Below, in pieces: positions 26,530-38,719 of a DNA stretch of 64,000 bases. The position numbers and the translations under genes were made by a program. The stretch lies in the NCBI RefSeq assembly GCF_001039355.2, contig NW_019775525.1:965922-1029921 (forward strand), in the 5' to 3' direction. This DNA comes from Lingula anatina (taxonomy: Eukaryota > Brachiopoda > Lingulata > Lingulida > Lingulidae). Position 1 is the first letter of the stretch; each line of letters opens with the position of its first letter. The notes under the pieces were generated by a model. That model saw only the letters and a list, made by a program, of their open reading frames with translations, searched no databases and was not told where the DNA came from.

Positions 26530-29500
26530 AGCAGTATGTTTTCTGTAATCATCTACCAGAACTACTGACACCTTTGAAATAAATTTATTCAGCTTAACAT
26601 TATATATCTTTAAATTGGCTTTCTATAATCAGACTTATTCCATCTTAAGATTTGTAAAATTTGCTCAAAATTTTTGTTTATTTTACAGGTGATGACTTAA
26701 ACAATTCCCTCAATTTACCAATTCCAACCTTTGAGAAAAAGAAGACAGAAAGTTCGGTAAAGACGGAGTCAGCCTCATTTTCATCCACGCCTACCCACAA
26801 TACCTCCATGGCAGCTAAAGTAACACCCGGGGAGGCATCACCCATTGAGAAGATGACCTTTGACCCCACCAAGCTCCAGGTGACCAAGAATAATGTCAAA
26901 GATGATTCGTGGAAAGGCATTCTGACCAGGTAAGAAATTAACAATGAAAAGGAGGGGGACGAGAGGAGTATTATGAATTTTTAATTTTTTAAAGAGAAAG
27001 AGCGAAATGGTGAAAAGAAAAGCTAGAAATAATAGTTATAATGATAATAATCGTGATGCCTTTTATATTTATAGAAATAGTTATAATGATAATAAAATGT
27101 GTATATTATGATATACAGGTATACTGCTAATGACCCCTGTAACTCCCGCTGTGAATATCTCTATAAAGACCATTACCACTGCAATATCACTGGATGCAAT
27201 ATGGTATTTAGGTCCAAGGAAGGTGTCAGGGAGCATGCAAGGTAAGTATATCACCCAACACATTCTATATTGCTACATTGTGTTAGTATTCTCAACTAAC
27301 ACAATGTGGAGATATTGTTTCAAAATATTGATTAGAAATGTAGTTCTATTGTTAGTATCTTAAAGGTATGTACATTTACTGTACACATTTCAAAATTGCC
27401 CAAAGTCATATTTTCTATGTGTAGTTATCTTTCTAAGCTAAAGCCTGTATAGAGTACCTTCAAGAAATTAACTGTTTCTGCATATAACATTAACATTTTA
27501 TTTTCATTTTTAAGAAACCATGAGCAGCAGGACAAAATCTCTGATCTCACATATATGCAGTTCAATGAGTCCGAGCAGTGTAGCCAGGAATTGTGTCCAT
27601 ACGCCAGGAAGGAGAAGCACTATCATTGCCTCTGGGTAAGAGAAATGTTCAAATTATTTTTTTCTTCTCCCTGAACCCCATGTTGCCTTCTGTAATTAGG
27701 GAAATTGGGATGCAGAGCATTCTGTGTAATTATTGAAATTTTGATTATATTTATTAATTTGTTTTTTCTTATTATAATTCAACTAAACAAATCTACACAA
27801 TGTTACAGTGTTTATTTCTAATTTAATTGACTGGCAATTGGTCTGTGGCCAGTTTTTGTGTCTCAAACTGATTTTGTGGTTGCCTCACAATATCATATCT
27901 CTAAAAATAACATAAAACTGATAGCATTTTTTCTTCTATTTTACCTTCTAGGCTAACTGTCAGCGTGTCATCTCCAGCACAGGAGACATATTTGCCCGTC
28001 TTACCCACTACAGGGAACACGAATACCTCAGTGCTGTTCTCTGTAGGAAGTCCAAACCCTCCTCATCCCAAGGCGGGGACAGCGGGAACCTCTTCAACCA
28101 TTTCACTCTCCCCAAAACCCGCCGAGGTCGACCTCCCAAGTATCCAAAAACCCACATCCCTGTGGTGCCAAAAGTAGAGCTGAAAGAGGGCACCTTTGTT
28201 GATGATAAGACAGAGCTGACAGAGAAGGATTTGGAAAGCCTTAATGCAACAACCAAGGTCATTAAGGGCTTTATGAAGTTCGATGAGGCTCAGCCCTGCC
28301 CGGATCATCTCTGTTTGTTTCATAAAAAGGTTCATTACCACTGCCTTAGACCGAGGTGTCATCATGCCAGTGACAGGGCTGACGTGCTGAATCTTCATTG
28401 CCGCGATTTTCACAACTACATCCACATCCTCGAAGGCTACGAGTTCTTTGATCGCAACATCAACTGTCGCCGTCCACATTGTCATAATAACGGTGCCAAC
28501 AAGCATTTCCACTGCACACGCTCACGCTGTGACTATTCGTTTGTGAGACCAACAACCATGGCACAACACGAGAAAAAACACCAAGAGGGCAGCAAGCAGG
28601 CAGAAGGCTCCTCTCCCTTACCCGTCAAAGTCCCAATTCCAAAAGAGGGTGTGCCGTTTCCTCCATCAACTGTAACAGCCAATCAGGCACTGGCTTACAA
28701 GCTGACCCCAGAAAAAGATAATGAGGCCAAGAACATTGTCAAAGCTAAAGGTACCTTCTTTCCCACCAGTGGGGGCATGCCTGTCAGCATTCCCAACACT
28801 GCTGCTGGCATGATGGGCACTCAGATGATCAGTCACATGATGCCTCAAATCATCTACACTTCGGCAGGACCAATTGCCGTAGCTCAACCGGTACTCATGG
28901 CAGCTCCCCAGCAGTTGGCGTCTTCATCAACAACATCGCCTACTCTTAGCCCAACGAGTCAAGAAGAGCAGCAGAAAGCCACCATTGCCTCGGCAACTCA
29001 GGGTTTCCTACCGTTGGCCCTACTTCTGCAGCAGAAAGCCATGCAGAGCATGCCTCAGAACAATTGGGACATGATGAAGGTGCAGATGTATTGCCCGGCG
29101 AATGTGAACTGTGGGCGGCCATTTTGCAAGCTGAAGAAGCGTGAGCATTTTCACTGCAAGGAGTGCAACCAGGCGTTCTCTTATGAGGACAGGTTGAAAG
29201 TACACATTGCCAAACATGGGTTGAAACTGGAGGAAGACCAGCAAATATGCATAATGCCCACTGCTGCACTTAATCAGAATGTTCCAGTAACTTTTAATGG
29301 GAATGAAGCAACCACAGAAGCAACATCTGGTGGGAACGCTAAGGCGGAAGATGGAGATGATGTGGAAGCTTCGTCTTCACTCACCTTGAAACCAGAAGCT
29401 TTCACAAGCATTTTAGAAAAAGCCCAACAAAACCAGCACAATTCCGATGAACAGCAGAAGTCAGGTCAGTCACATTCCAAGGCAAAAGGTGGTGTCCCAG

Positions 29501-30216
29501 AATGCAATGGGGCAGCAGATACTCCGCAGGAGGAATCGCTCGATTTGTCCATCAGCTCCACCGGGGGGTCTCTCCAAGACAGCTCCAGACGGTCAGGACG
29601 GAAGAGAATTTCCACCCACATGGAGGATTTCATCACCAATGATGAGCCGGCCCCAAAGCAGCAGAAGGTATCCCACTCTAGCCCAGTGCCCAGTAAAACC
29701 GATCCATTACCAGACGGGTTCCAACGGTACCATTACTCCGAGGACTGCGGACACGCCCAGTGTGCTCATCGCCAGAACCTGACCCACTTTCACTGCTCCC
29801 GTCCTGATTGTGCTTTCGCATTCACCGACCGTTCGCGCATAGTGCAGCACAGCATACGCCACGAGCGTGTGGACGCCATAATGGGAGGCCAGTTCCAGCA
29901 GTATCGTGGAACCTCCGAATGTGGACGTCCTGATTGCCAATACACAGGGAAATCATCCCACTATCACTGTCTGCGTTGTCCATTCATTTGCACAGATACG
30001 AGCAAAGTTTCAGCCCACAGAAAACAGCATTCGAAGATGGAGAAGTTTGCCTCGCAGGGGTTCACGAAAATCTCTCAGACTGCAGAATGTGATGTGGCCA
30101 ATTGTCCACACAGCAAGAAGCAGACCCATTACCACTGCGTGTACGCCGGCTGCTCTCACTGTGTTCTCAGTCCCTGCCAGATGGCGCAGCACAAACGCAA
30201 ACACGAAGTGGCATAA
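23347..30216 (+). CDS. CASZ1: Castor zinc-finger transcription factor, copy B (5'-partial)
   Basis: Ten exons with exactly the lengths and phases of copy A: 23347-23476, 24031-24118, 24456-24620, 24945-25161, 25436-25573, 25965-26426, 26689-26929, 27119-27241, 27515-27635 and 27952-30216 (stop). All splice sites are intact and there is no frameshift or internal stop. In the final 684 residues I count 12 substitutions against copy A, all in linkers or non-ligand positions. Three more lie in the exon at 26689 (Leu/Met, Pro/Ser, Ala/Gly). All Cys and His ligands of the twelve castor modules are kept. The intron between the first two exons carries a 215-bp transposon absent from copy A. Copy B lacks the upstream exon at 8465 and starts right after an assembly gap, so it should be treated as the other allele unless long reads show both copies on one chromosome. 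Confidence 0.93.
23773..23987. mobile_element. TWA-target MITE (Harbinger-like), copy 1
   Basis: A 215-bp element flanked by TTA at 23770-23772 and 23988-23990. The imperfect terminal inverted repeats are about 33 bp, beginning gaccccatttcc on the left and ending gggaatacagcc on the right, both leading into a (t)tagatcgatc core. It is absent from the matching intron of CASZ1 copy A. No coding capacity. The TTA/TAA target fits PIF/Harbinger-type elements, which is inference from target site and size. Confidence 0.88.
24653..24691. repeat. (CT)n microsatellite, long allele
   Basis: Uninterrupted CT tract in a CASZ1 copy B intron. It is shorter and interrupted in copy A at 16656-16673. Confidence 0.95.
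26485..26524. repeat. (CT)n microsatellite, long allele
   Basis: About 40 bases of CT in the intron after the 462-nt exon of copy B. The corresponding tract in copy A near 18470-18488 is short and interrupted. Confidence 0.95.
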
Positions 30217-33200
30217 TTCTTTCCCTCCACATTTCTCCACACAATGGTTGGACGTGTAGCATTACATGCTGCTTCATGTAGTGCTGAAAAAATGCACAAA
30301 AATCTACATGTTGGATGGACCTTTCAGCGTATGTGGAATAACGTGTTGCACAAAAGAAACTCATAGTATGGTGTGCGTGAGATGTTCAGAGGGAGATCTG
30401 GAATTTACCATAATAAAGGCATGACATATTTCAGCAGGAGGCCATAATATATTCATCAGGATGTGCGGAGAACGTGCTAGTGGTGACAGAGGGAATTTTT
30501 TTACACGGAGAGAATGCAGTATGATTTGAAACTGTTCTTATGGCAGCACACAAGATAGTCTATAAAAAGAGAGGATAGGAAGATGGAAGAAGTGCTTCAG
30601 TGAGGAGGCATATTGTGCAAAACTGAACTTTGGTCTTGTGGACTAGTAAGCACCAACATCAAACCATGTAGCTTATGAGGAAGGAAGAAAGGATGGAGGA
30701 GGTTTGAATGGTTCTGGAAAGAGATGAAGAGGCAAGGGGGAGGATGTTTCATATACTTAGTAGTGAATATGTGACATGTATATTTTATTTTCAAATTTAT
30801 GATATATTATTGGATGAAGACATTGAATTTGTGGAGTTACACCCATCTTGCACAGACCTTTTCCCAAGCTTGCAAGTTTGTTCATTATATTATACTTAGA
30901 ATGTCAGGGATGATGCAAACACTTTCTATGTAGGATTTTAATGGTGGAGATATTCTTTCCAGAGGATATATATTTTGATACAGGTTCTGTGTCTTAGGAT
31001 TTGTATGGCACATTTCTGAAAAAAAAGCTTTTATGCATGTTATTTCTCCTGGTGTTTTAAATGTCTGGTGATGATTTTAGAACTGTATTTACAGCTCAGA
31101 AGGTTTAGAAGTGAAGAGTTAGTCCCTAGTGGTCTGTAATTATTATAATTATTGTAATGAAGAGATTTTTCTTTTCTTTTTTACTTTCTATGTAATCTTT
31201 TTTATTAGACTGCTGTTTGGCTTATGATATATGCCTGTATATTGATGATTGAGGTCATATTTGCCTGAAAGTTTTTGATAAGATGCAAGTTAGTTTTATA
31301 TATTGCTGCTAAAGTTAAGTGATTTCTCTGTGGTAATTATGCAATACTGAAAGACATGAAAAAAATGCTTTTTTCATCCATTTAAAAGCATTGTTGCAAT
31401 ATGTAAGAAGATCTCTAAAATAGAATACTAGAATCCAGATTCGTGGCAATATAACAAGTATCTGCTCTCTTAGGCATGCTTGCCAATGACAGAAAGAAAA
31501 GTGTTTAAGGGGATGTTTTTAGCATTCCAGAGTCTAAAAATATAATCAGTATGTGTGGAGATTTAAAAAAAAAATCAGAAACATCTTTGGGACTGCAAAA
31601 AAAAAAAAGGTGATTCCTCAGAATTTAAGCAAAATTATATATTTTCCTGAACTTTTTTCTTTTGTACATTCTTTGGAAAGAAGGGTTCAAAAATGTTGAT
31701 CATTAAGAGCAGTTCTGGTGTGACAGGTTACAGCCTTTGTCCCTGCTTGAAATTACAGATCTTTTAATAGAATAAATGTTAAAAACATGTTAAAATAGGG
31801 ATATGTAAGTAACCACCAATAGAAGCAAATTGGGGGAGTTTTAACCATTCTTAGTGCTTCATTTCTGATGCCGTGGTTCCACATGTGAATTTGTCTTGTA
31901 TAACTTTTCAGTTCAACAGGACGTATTTGTTAAACCTTGAAACAATATTATTTATCTTGAACTAAAAGAACAGGTTGCACATGTACCAGCAAATTTAAAA
32001 CATCATGAAATGATTTTGGGTCTAGCTGCTGATAGCTGTTTCTTGGTATTGTAAATGTTTTGATAATTGCCATAGAACGTTTTTTGAATCCGTGCACTGC
32101 AAAGCTGACTGCTGTTAGATTTGAGGTTAGAATATGTGTGAATGATGTTTGTGTGTTTTTGCTGTATGTTTTGGAAATGATAATGTTCAAACTGCATGAA
32201 GTTTATGCTTAATTGTGGTCAGAGATTATCGCCAATTTAAGATATGTCTGTCTGTGGTCACTCTTCCATTAAATAATTTTTTTTTTCTATCTGATTTGTT
32301 TTAAATATTAATTTCTTAGCAATTTATAACTTTTGAAAAATTAACTATTGTCTGTAACTGTTGGCTTTGGTCAATATCTTCTTTTAAATGAGTAACCGAA
32401 GAAAGAAATTACGCCATTGATCATGCAGTTATTTCACACAGTGAGTGCCACTGCTGTATGCCAGGAATATATATCCATGTGCATAAACATTAGATAGAAT
32501 ACAGTAAATAACAATATAATGAACTTTTTAAGATGCAATGATGATTATGATCTCTAATAAGAATAATAGTTTGATTATAGACATGCTTATGTACATATTA
32601 TTTAATATATTACATATAAGAAACAATAGTTGATTGATTAAATTAATGTACATTACGTGAGTAGTGATGCAACGTGTATACTGATGAATGATAAGTGTTT
32701 ATTGCGTAAGGAACTTGAAGATAATGGATGTATTTGATAATAATGTATATTTGCTCATTTGGCTGTGAATTCTTAAGAAAAGTTATATTATGATATATAT
32801 ATACTGGTATATACATGTATATAGCAACTGTTTCAAGATTTCTATATACCATTAGCCCAATAAAAGGAAGAATTTGTTTTACTTATATAGCTAATGGATT
32901 TTTTTTTTAACTGCATAAAAGTTTCATTGTAGGTTATGTGGCATTTTATATATAATAGGGTCGATGAAAAATCATATAGCTGCTTTTCTGTAGTATACTC
33001 AATTTCAAGCATGCACAGTATGAATTAATAAGAATAATTGTATGATAGATACTGGTACCAGTAGATGAAATACTGTGTGAGAGAGAGAGAACTGAAGTAG
33101 GGATGTTTCCTTGTGTATAAGTGATATTAAAAAATAGTCTTGTTATATCTAAGTAGAGGATGTTTATTATGGTAATGCCTAATCTGCTTATAAGGCCTGT

Positions 33201-34107
33201 AGTTGCCGAGATACTGGTACCTTCATATCTAGGGCATTCAAGGATTCTTAATTGACTGTTAAATCCTGGGTGCCTTACTTGGTCTCACAATTTTTCCAAC
33301 TCATATCACTGGTAAATAGTAACTTCCAGAAGGCTTTACTCTAAGGTGCACCATGTTCAAATTACTATTACCATGAGGTGCATCTTATAGAATAGAGCCT
33401 TTTCACATCACACATAATATCTAAGGGATGCAGCTGTACCAGAATGTTTTGAGAAGGAGCTGCCATGTGTATAATTACACCACAGGGGACATACATTATA
33501 ACTCAGTTTATTTTGTATATACATATTTTATAAAACCAGTAGTGAAGAGAGCCTGTTAAATGTTATTTCTCAGGCTCTCGACAAGAGCATTTGTAAATTG
33601 GCTGTTGGGCTCCATTAAGCTGACTCCATTAACTTGATGTTATAGTCAGGCTTTTAAGTTGTCAGTCTCTCAAAACATTCTGGTACAGCTGAATTGCTGA
33701 AAATTACTTCTATATCGCTCAAAGTCAAAATACCTTGAAATGCATTTTTTTTTTACATATTTAATTGCCTGATTTAATATAGCATAGTGAATTAAGAAAA
33801 ATATTGGAGGAGAATGTTTTTATAATGATAATGATTGGATGTTGAACCAGTGTTTAAAAGAATGCAATTTCATATTTACATTGTACATTGTTTAAGATTA
33901 TGATAAATATTTATTCCTAAATCCAAAAAAAAGTTTAAGAAATTATTCTCTACCTTATGTAGGTATAGTTCATCAGTATCGGTAAATGAGAATGCAAGTG
34001 TGCACATTTGTTTGCATTGTTTTTAATTGTTCAGAACCTGTTTTCTAAAGAGTGAAGTGACATAAAGCTGTATTCTCTTGGCATATTTTTCTTTTGGGGA
34101 TGCTCCT

Positions 34108-34285
34108 GCTTATGCAACACAATCTTCTTCCTCATGCCACACAATGTCCCTGCCTCATGCCACACAATGTCCCGCCTCATGCAACACAATGTACCGCTTC
34201 ATGTCACACAATGTCCCCCCCATGCAACACAGTGTCCCGCCTCATGCAACACAATGTCCCGCCTCATGCCTCATGGTGTCCTACC
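34108..34285. repeat. 22-23-bp minisatellite
   Basis: About seven imperfect units with the consensus ctcatgccacacaatgtccc plus 2-3 variable bases (gc or tgc). Because the period is near 22-23, all three frames stay open locally. I read these as repeat artefacts, not genes. Confidence 0.85.
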
Positions 34286-34916
34286 TTATTCAAAACATGT
34301 ATTCTCCCATCTCTTGCAAATCACGACATTCTGATTGTTGAAGCATTCCACAGACTGCCATGTTTTGGTGGTGGTATTTTGCTGTTGTTGAGGAATGGCA
34401 TATTTCATGGCTGCATGTACGAGTAGAATATTAATGTAAGATACAACAAGATTCTGTATTATACTATTTCACTTAGTAGTGGTCAATAGATTTTTATATA
34501 AATTGCATCATTTTTGCACTTGTTTTAAGGCACTTTGCACAATTAGGCTGATGGAAATTTCACAATTTATTGTTTTAGTGAAGGATTCATCTGTATGCAA
34601 GAAGTTTGGTTCACTGTGTTTCTTACCATATTGTAATTTATTGAAATTGTGTCCATGTAGTAAAGCTCTCACTATACAATAGGGCTCATAGATGATCGAA
34701 GAATATGCATGAATCTATAAGTACTGGTGGTTGCCTAAGTTTGTGGGTACTTTTTGTCAGGAATGTTCCTTCTGGATAATACATATAGTTAGATACATAA
34801 TTCAGGTCCTAAGATATTTGAAGGATGCAGGATGTTGTTATATGATTTAAAAGATAGGCCTGTTGGTTTATGCAATAGATTCTGTTTCAGTTATGCATAT
34901 AAGAAAACTGCTTTTA

Positions 34917-34920
<4 letters not shown>

Positions 34921-34963
<43 letters not shown>
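34921..34963. repeat. 43-base poly-T tract
   Basis: Uninterrupted T homopolymer in the CASZ1 3' UTR, with unusual local length for this window. The exact length is likely unreliable in the assembly. Confidence 0.95.
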
Positions 34964-34965
<2 letters not shown>

Positions 34966-35275
34966 CTTTTTGATCTCTGTGGATTTGCTGTGGCATTTTT
35001 TTCTCTTTTACCTATAGAAGTATCAGTGTTAAATCTAATTGTGATTTGTATAAGTGTATGTTCTGTACTGAAGAAGTTGCAGTTTTTTTTCTTTTTTTTT
35101 TTAATTTAAAATACAGCATTAGACATAAAGTGTAATAGATTCACCATGAAAGTCATATGGAATAATTCTTTAATTTTTTAACATGAAAGATTTCTCAAGA
35201 CCAAACAAATCTATCAGTATTATGAAACAGAAGTTTATGCAAAGCTTGGGTGAAAGTACTGTATTATAATATGCA

Positions 35276-35281
35276 AATAAA
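35276..35281 (+). terminator. CASZ1: Poly(A) signal AATAAA for CASZ1
   Basis: Canonical hexamer followed within about 25-50 bases by a GT-rich tract. It is the last strong hexamer before the intergenic MITE at 35380. Assigned by position. Confidence 0.6.
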
Positions 35282-35379
35282 ATGTAGCATTATACAAACA
35301 AGTTTATGTTGTTGTTGTGTGTTATTTGTGTACTAGTAATTAATTCGTTAATCAAAATATTTTTTGGATAAGCATTTTA

Positions 35380-35593
35380 GACCCCATTCCTAGAGATTAG
35401 ATCGATCCAACTAGATCGACCTAACTCCCTGGGGGTTCACGCTAAATAGCTGTCAGCCGAGTGGGCATGAAAGCTAATTACCCCCTTACAGCTTGTTGTA
35501 GGCGGGACGGACATTTAAGCCGGATTATCTGACAGTAATCTAGTGAGACTCCCCATGGGGATAGATTGATCTAAAATTTATGGAAATGTGCCC
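35380..35593. mobile_element. TWA-target MITE, copy 2
   Basis: A 214-bp copy flanked by TTA at 35377-35379 and 35594-35596. It is nearly collinear with the copy at 23773, including the central block tcacgctaaatagctgtcag and the 3' taatctagtgagactcc. It lies in the spacer between CASZ1 and the next gene. Confidence 0.9.
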
Positions 35594-35596
35594 TTA

Positions 35597-36484
35597 AATT
35601 ATTTTCAAATGTATAATTGAATTTGATGGAGTTGAATTTGGGCATGGTGCAGAAGGCACGTATCGTATTAATGTACCAAGGATCACTAAAACAAACAAAT
35701 TTCTCGTATGTCAATTGTATCAAAATTTTTTTTTTTTTTTTACTTTGAAAAAGTGTTCAGATTGAAAAGTAATGAACATTGTACAATCTTATCTTTTTAA
35801 CTCTATTGGTCACCCGGCCTTCTATTTAAAAATCCATTATTTCAAACTTCACTTTTACACACGTTTTAATCGAGATGAAGATGAAAAAATCTGCAAATAT
35901 ACAGTTGATCTATTCAATTTTTGTGATGCTGTCCTGTCCTGTTGCGTATAGTAATTCTGTTGTATCGATTGCCAGTTAGTACATTTGTCAATTTCAGCAG
36001 AACTCCATGTGATACAACTGGACTTGCAAGTAATACTTGAGCTAAATATTACCGTGCTATACTGCTTTGTTATTAATAGCATAAGATAATATCTATTTAA
36101 GTTGTAAGGATATGAATTTGTGACAAATTTGTAGCATATTTAAAATAGTAAATTACTTATGCTAGAGGCAAAATACATGTATGATGTACAGTGCTGGGTA
36201 CCTGGCTTTATAGTTTTGTTTACATAGTACTTGCCTCTACGGAGGTTACTTAGCACTTCATATGAACATAGGTGCAAAAGGCCCTTAAACAGTGCTTGTG
36301 CCTCTCTTTCTCTCTCTCTCAAACATGCATCAGTGTAAGGTTTTACTCTGCTACATATACACTGTATTTATCACACAAAAGCCTTACACCAACTGAGGCT
36401 ATAATTTACTACTAGTACCATTATAGTGTATAGACCTACTGCAATAAAATTTAAACTCCATTAAAAAAATGTGACTATTTCAGT
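35597..36484. other. Intergenic spacer and possible promoter/5' UTR of zinc-finger gene
   Basis: No coding signal. It lies between the CASZ1 transcript end and the first coding exon of the C2H2 gene. The bases just before the ATG (gactatttcag) would make a good splice acceptor, so the real first exon could be non-coding and lie within this spacer. Confidence 0.4.
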
Positions 36485-38719
36485 ATGTCCAGTCAAGTAG
36501 ACAGGTTGCCATTGATCACTGAGCTTTTGACTAAGACTGTTAGAAAATGGTGCCAGGAGAACTTGGTGTTCAGCTCCAGGCTACAGATCAAGGGTGTCAT
36601 CAACATTCACAGAGATAAGGAATTGATAGTGACAACTCTGGATGAAGTCATTAATAAGGAGGATGTTGAAGGTAAGGTGTGCAGTCGGCGATGTTATCCC
36701 GTGGCCCTCGACCAGTAAAATTTTGTTTGGACCAGTATAATTTCCAGAATATGTGAATGTTGTAGTCCGACAAGGATAACAGATTTTTTCTGTAAGTTTT
36801 TAGAAGGGCTTTCGGGTTTTATTTATATTAATTTTTTTCTGAAATGTTACTTTTACATGATGATTCTTAAATTTTTTATGAAGTTTGATAGACCCAGTGT
36901 CTTGTTACCTCCGCCAAGGAGGTTTTGTTTTCACCCTTGTTTGTCTGTTTGTTTGTTTGTCTGTCTGTCATCAACATAACTCAAAAAGTTATGGACAGAT
37001 TTTGATGAAATTTTCAGGAACTGTCAGAAGTGGGCCAAGGAAGAGATGATTAGCTTTTGGTGGTGATCTGGATCAATAATCAATAATAATAAAAAATTGC
37101 TGCCTTGGCAGAGGTTTGCGCTCTCGAAGTGCTTATCTAATTATTACTGACATTAATGCAGCAAAGGAAAATGTCCACTCTTATTGAAATTTTTGGGTAA
37201 AGTGGTGGTCAGAATGGCCAGTAAGCTGAAAAGTTTATGGCACAGTTATGGCAAAATTTCAGAACATTTTTAAAATATAAAGAATTCAATTTGAATTTCT
37301 TCAGATTCCCTCCCATTATAGGCAAAGAACAATTAAAGTTTCATCTGTTTTAGGTATTATGTATTAAAACTTGAATTACATTGAAGGTCATAAGAAATAA
37401 AGAGCCCACCACACTCATGCACGTACACACACACACACACTCACACACAAATCCACATTCTCCATTTCTTAAACTTCCTTTATTGTGGCTAGAATTATAA
37501 TATTCTGCTTTCAGAATCAGAGGCCCCACCATCCTCTCCTTCAGGAGTTTTGTCCAGTCTTTCTTTTTCACAAGGACATCTAGTGTTTAGCACAGACCAG
37601 CTTCAGAAAGTTTTCAGAGATGCCTTGAACCATGTTGTGCATACTGACACCGCAGAGGAAGACTTTGGTATGTTTGATTTTGTTAAGACCCTTTCACAGC
37701 AAGTAGGATTGTTGCTCTCTATCTCTTTTTGAGAGATTGGTATAAAAGATTGATGATTTTATAGTCCGTGTACTACGCACGACACTCATCTCAGCAACAC
37801 TTCTGCACTTTACTCAAGCAGTAATCTGGATTCAAAAAAAAATTGGCCACAAATTTGTGAAAGGGAGCACTGACGTAGAAACCTGTCCAGGTTGAACTTG
37901 ACATGAATTTTTCTAAATATATATCTTATTTTAGAGAGTCCTCGAGACAATACACCAGTTTCATTCCATGATAAAAAAGACGATGGCAGCATGTGGGCAG
38001 ACATTTCAAAAACTCATACATCTTCAGATCAGAAGTCCATTAAAGGTCAAAGGTCAAGGTCAGTAAAATCCCCTCCATCAAAAGATGGAAAAATTGCCAA
38101 GAAACACCAGTGTGTTTTGTGTAGGAAACAGTTTAGGAAGAAGGCAACTTTGGAAAAGCACATAATCGTGGTGCATAAGGGGTATGGAGACAGTTGTGAC
38201 GTAGGTGAGGAATCAGAAAAGCTAACATTGCGTGAAATAAATACACAAAGCAAGTGTCATGGTGGAAAGGAGCAGGAGGTGACAAAGTGTGTATGTGACA
38301 CCTGTGCCGAAGCATTTGCATCACTAGCAGCATTGAAGGTACACATGAGGTGTCATGAGACAGCAGGTAAAATGGAGGCACCTCTACACTGTGCAGTTTG
38401 CAACAAAACATTCGAGCAGGATGCAGCGTTATTGCAGCACCGGAGCAGTGGAGAGTGTAACCAATCAGAGACGGCAAGTTTCATGTGTAATCTTTGCGGC
38501 CAAGAATTCAAAACTCAGAAAACTTTAAATGAACACAAACAAGGTATGCATGGGAGCCGTAGGTACATCTGTCAGTGTGGCAAAGAGTTTCGATGGAGAT
38601 CAAGCCTGAGGAGGCACATACTTTTTTGTCCTTTCTTGAAGATGCTGGCTGCTGGGGAGACCTCTTGTGGAGATCTTGTGAGTAATGAAGACGGTGTCAC
38701 TGCAGGGAACCTGTTTTAG
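36485..38719 (+). CDS. Small C2H2 zinc-finger protein, 374 aa
   Basis: Three coding exons, 36485-36671, 37515-37667 and 37935-38719, with GT-AG junctions and phases 1 and 1, totalling 1,125 nt. The N-terminal ~130 residues have no finger. They contain a predicted helical segment (LLTKTVRKWCQEN...) and a Ser-rich patch, and could form a protein-interaction domain that I do not recognise. A basic linker (about residues 140-172) precedes five C-terminal fingers at roughly residues 173-194, 234-254, 266-288, 298-319 and 326-345. Finger 3 ends in Cys instead of His. Finger 5 has C-x-C spacing and a final Cys, so it is non-canonical. Linkers are long and unlike the TGEKP type, which argues against a KRAB-like DNA-binding array. 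Probably nuclear. I cannot assign an orthologue. Intron 1 carries a common marine-invertebrate repeat (36907-37142). It is convergent with CTDNEP1. Confidence 0.85.
36907..37142. mobile_element. Dispersed cctccgccaaggagg repeat
   Basis: Begins acctccgccaaggaggttt, continues through a (tgttt)n patch and an 'aactcaaaaagttatggaca' block, and ends with ccttggcagaggtttgcgct and the tail agtgcttatcta. The ends are inverted relatives (ccgccaagg / ccttggcag). I recognise this layout as a very common repeat across marine invertebrate genomes, from memory. It sits within intron 1 of the zinc-finger gene. Confidence 0.75.

Larger units (their letters stand above)
23046..31036. repeat. CASZ1 segmental duplication, copy B
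   Basis: Partner of 15271-23026. It starts inside an intron directly after the gap and poly-T, has no 5' exon (nothing like 8465-8563), and continues beyond 31036 into the full 3' UTR. The complementary truncations of A and B fit two overlapping haplotype contigs laid end to end. Confidence 0.9.
30217..35300 (+). other. CASZ1: CASZ1 3' UTR (complete, about 5 kb)
   Basis: Follows the stop codon of copy B, contains no supported gene on either strand, and ends soon after a canonical AATAAA at 35276-35281, followed by a GT-rich stretch (ttatgttgttgttgtgtg) typical of a downstream element. Earlier AATAAA hexamers could give shorter isoforms. Inside are a 22-23-bp minisatellite (about 34108-34285) and a 43-base poly-T (34921-34963). 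A long 3' UTR is plausible for a developmental transcription factor, but the exact end is predicted from the hexamer only. Confidence 0.65.

Noticed and set aside
23347-30216. Copy B as a second, functional CASZ1 gene
   Set aside because: Not excluded, but the gap, the complementary truncations and the allelic-level divergence make two haplotypes the better explanation.
34078-34426. Overlapping open frames rich in Cys, His, Met and Pro resembling a zinc-binding protein
   Set aside because: All come from reading the 22-23-bp minisatellite in different frames, within the CASZ1 3' UTR.
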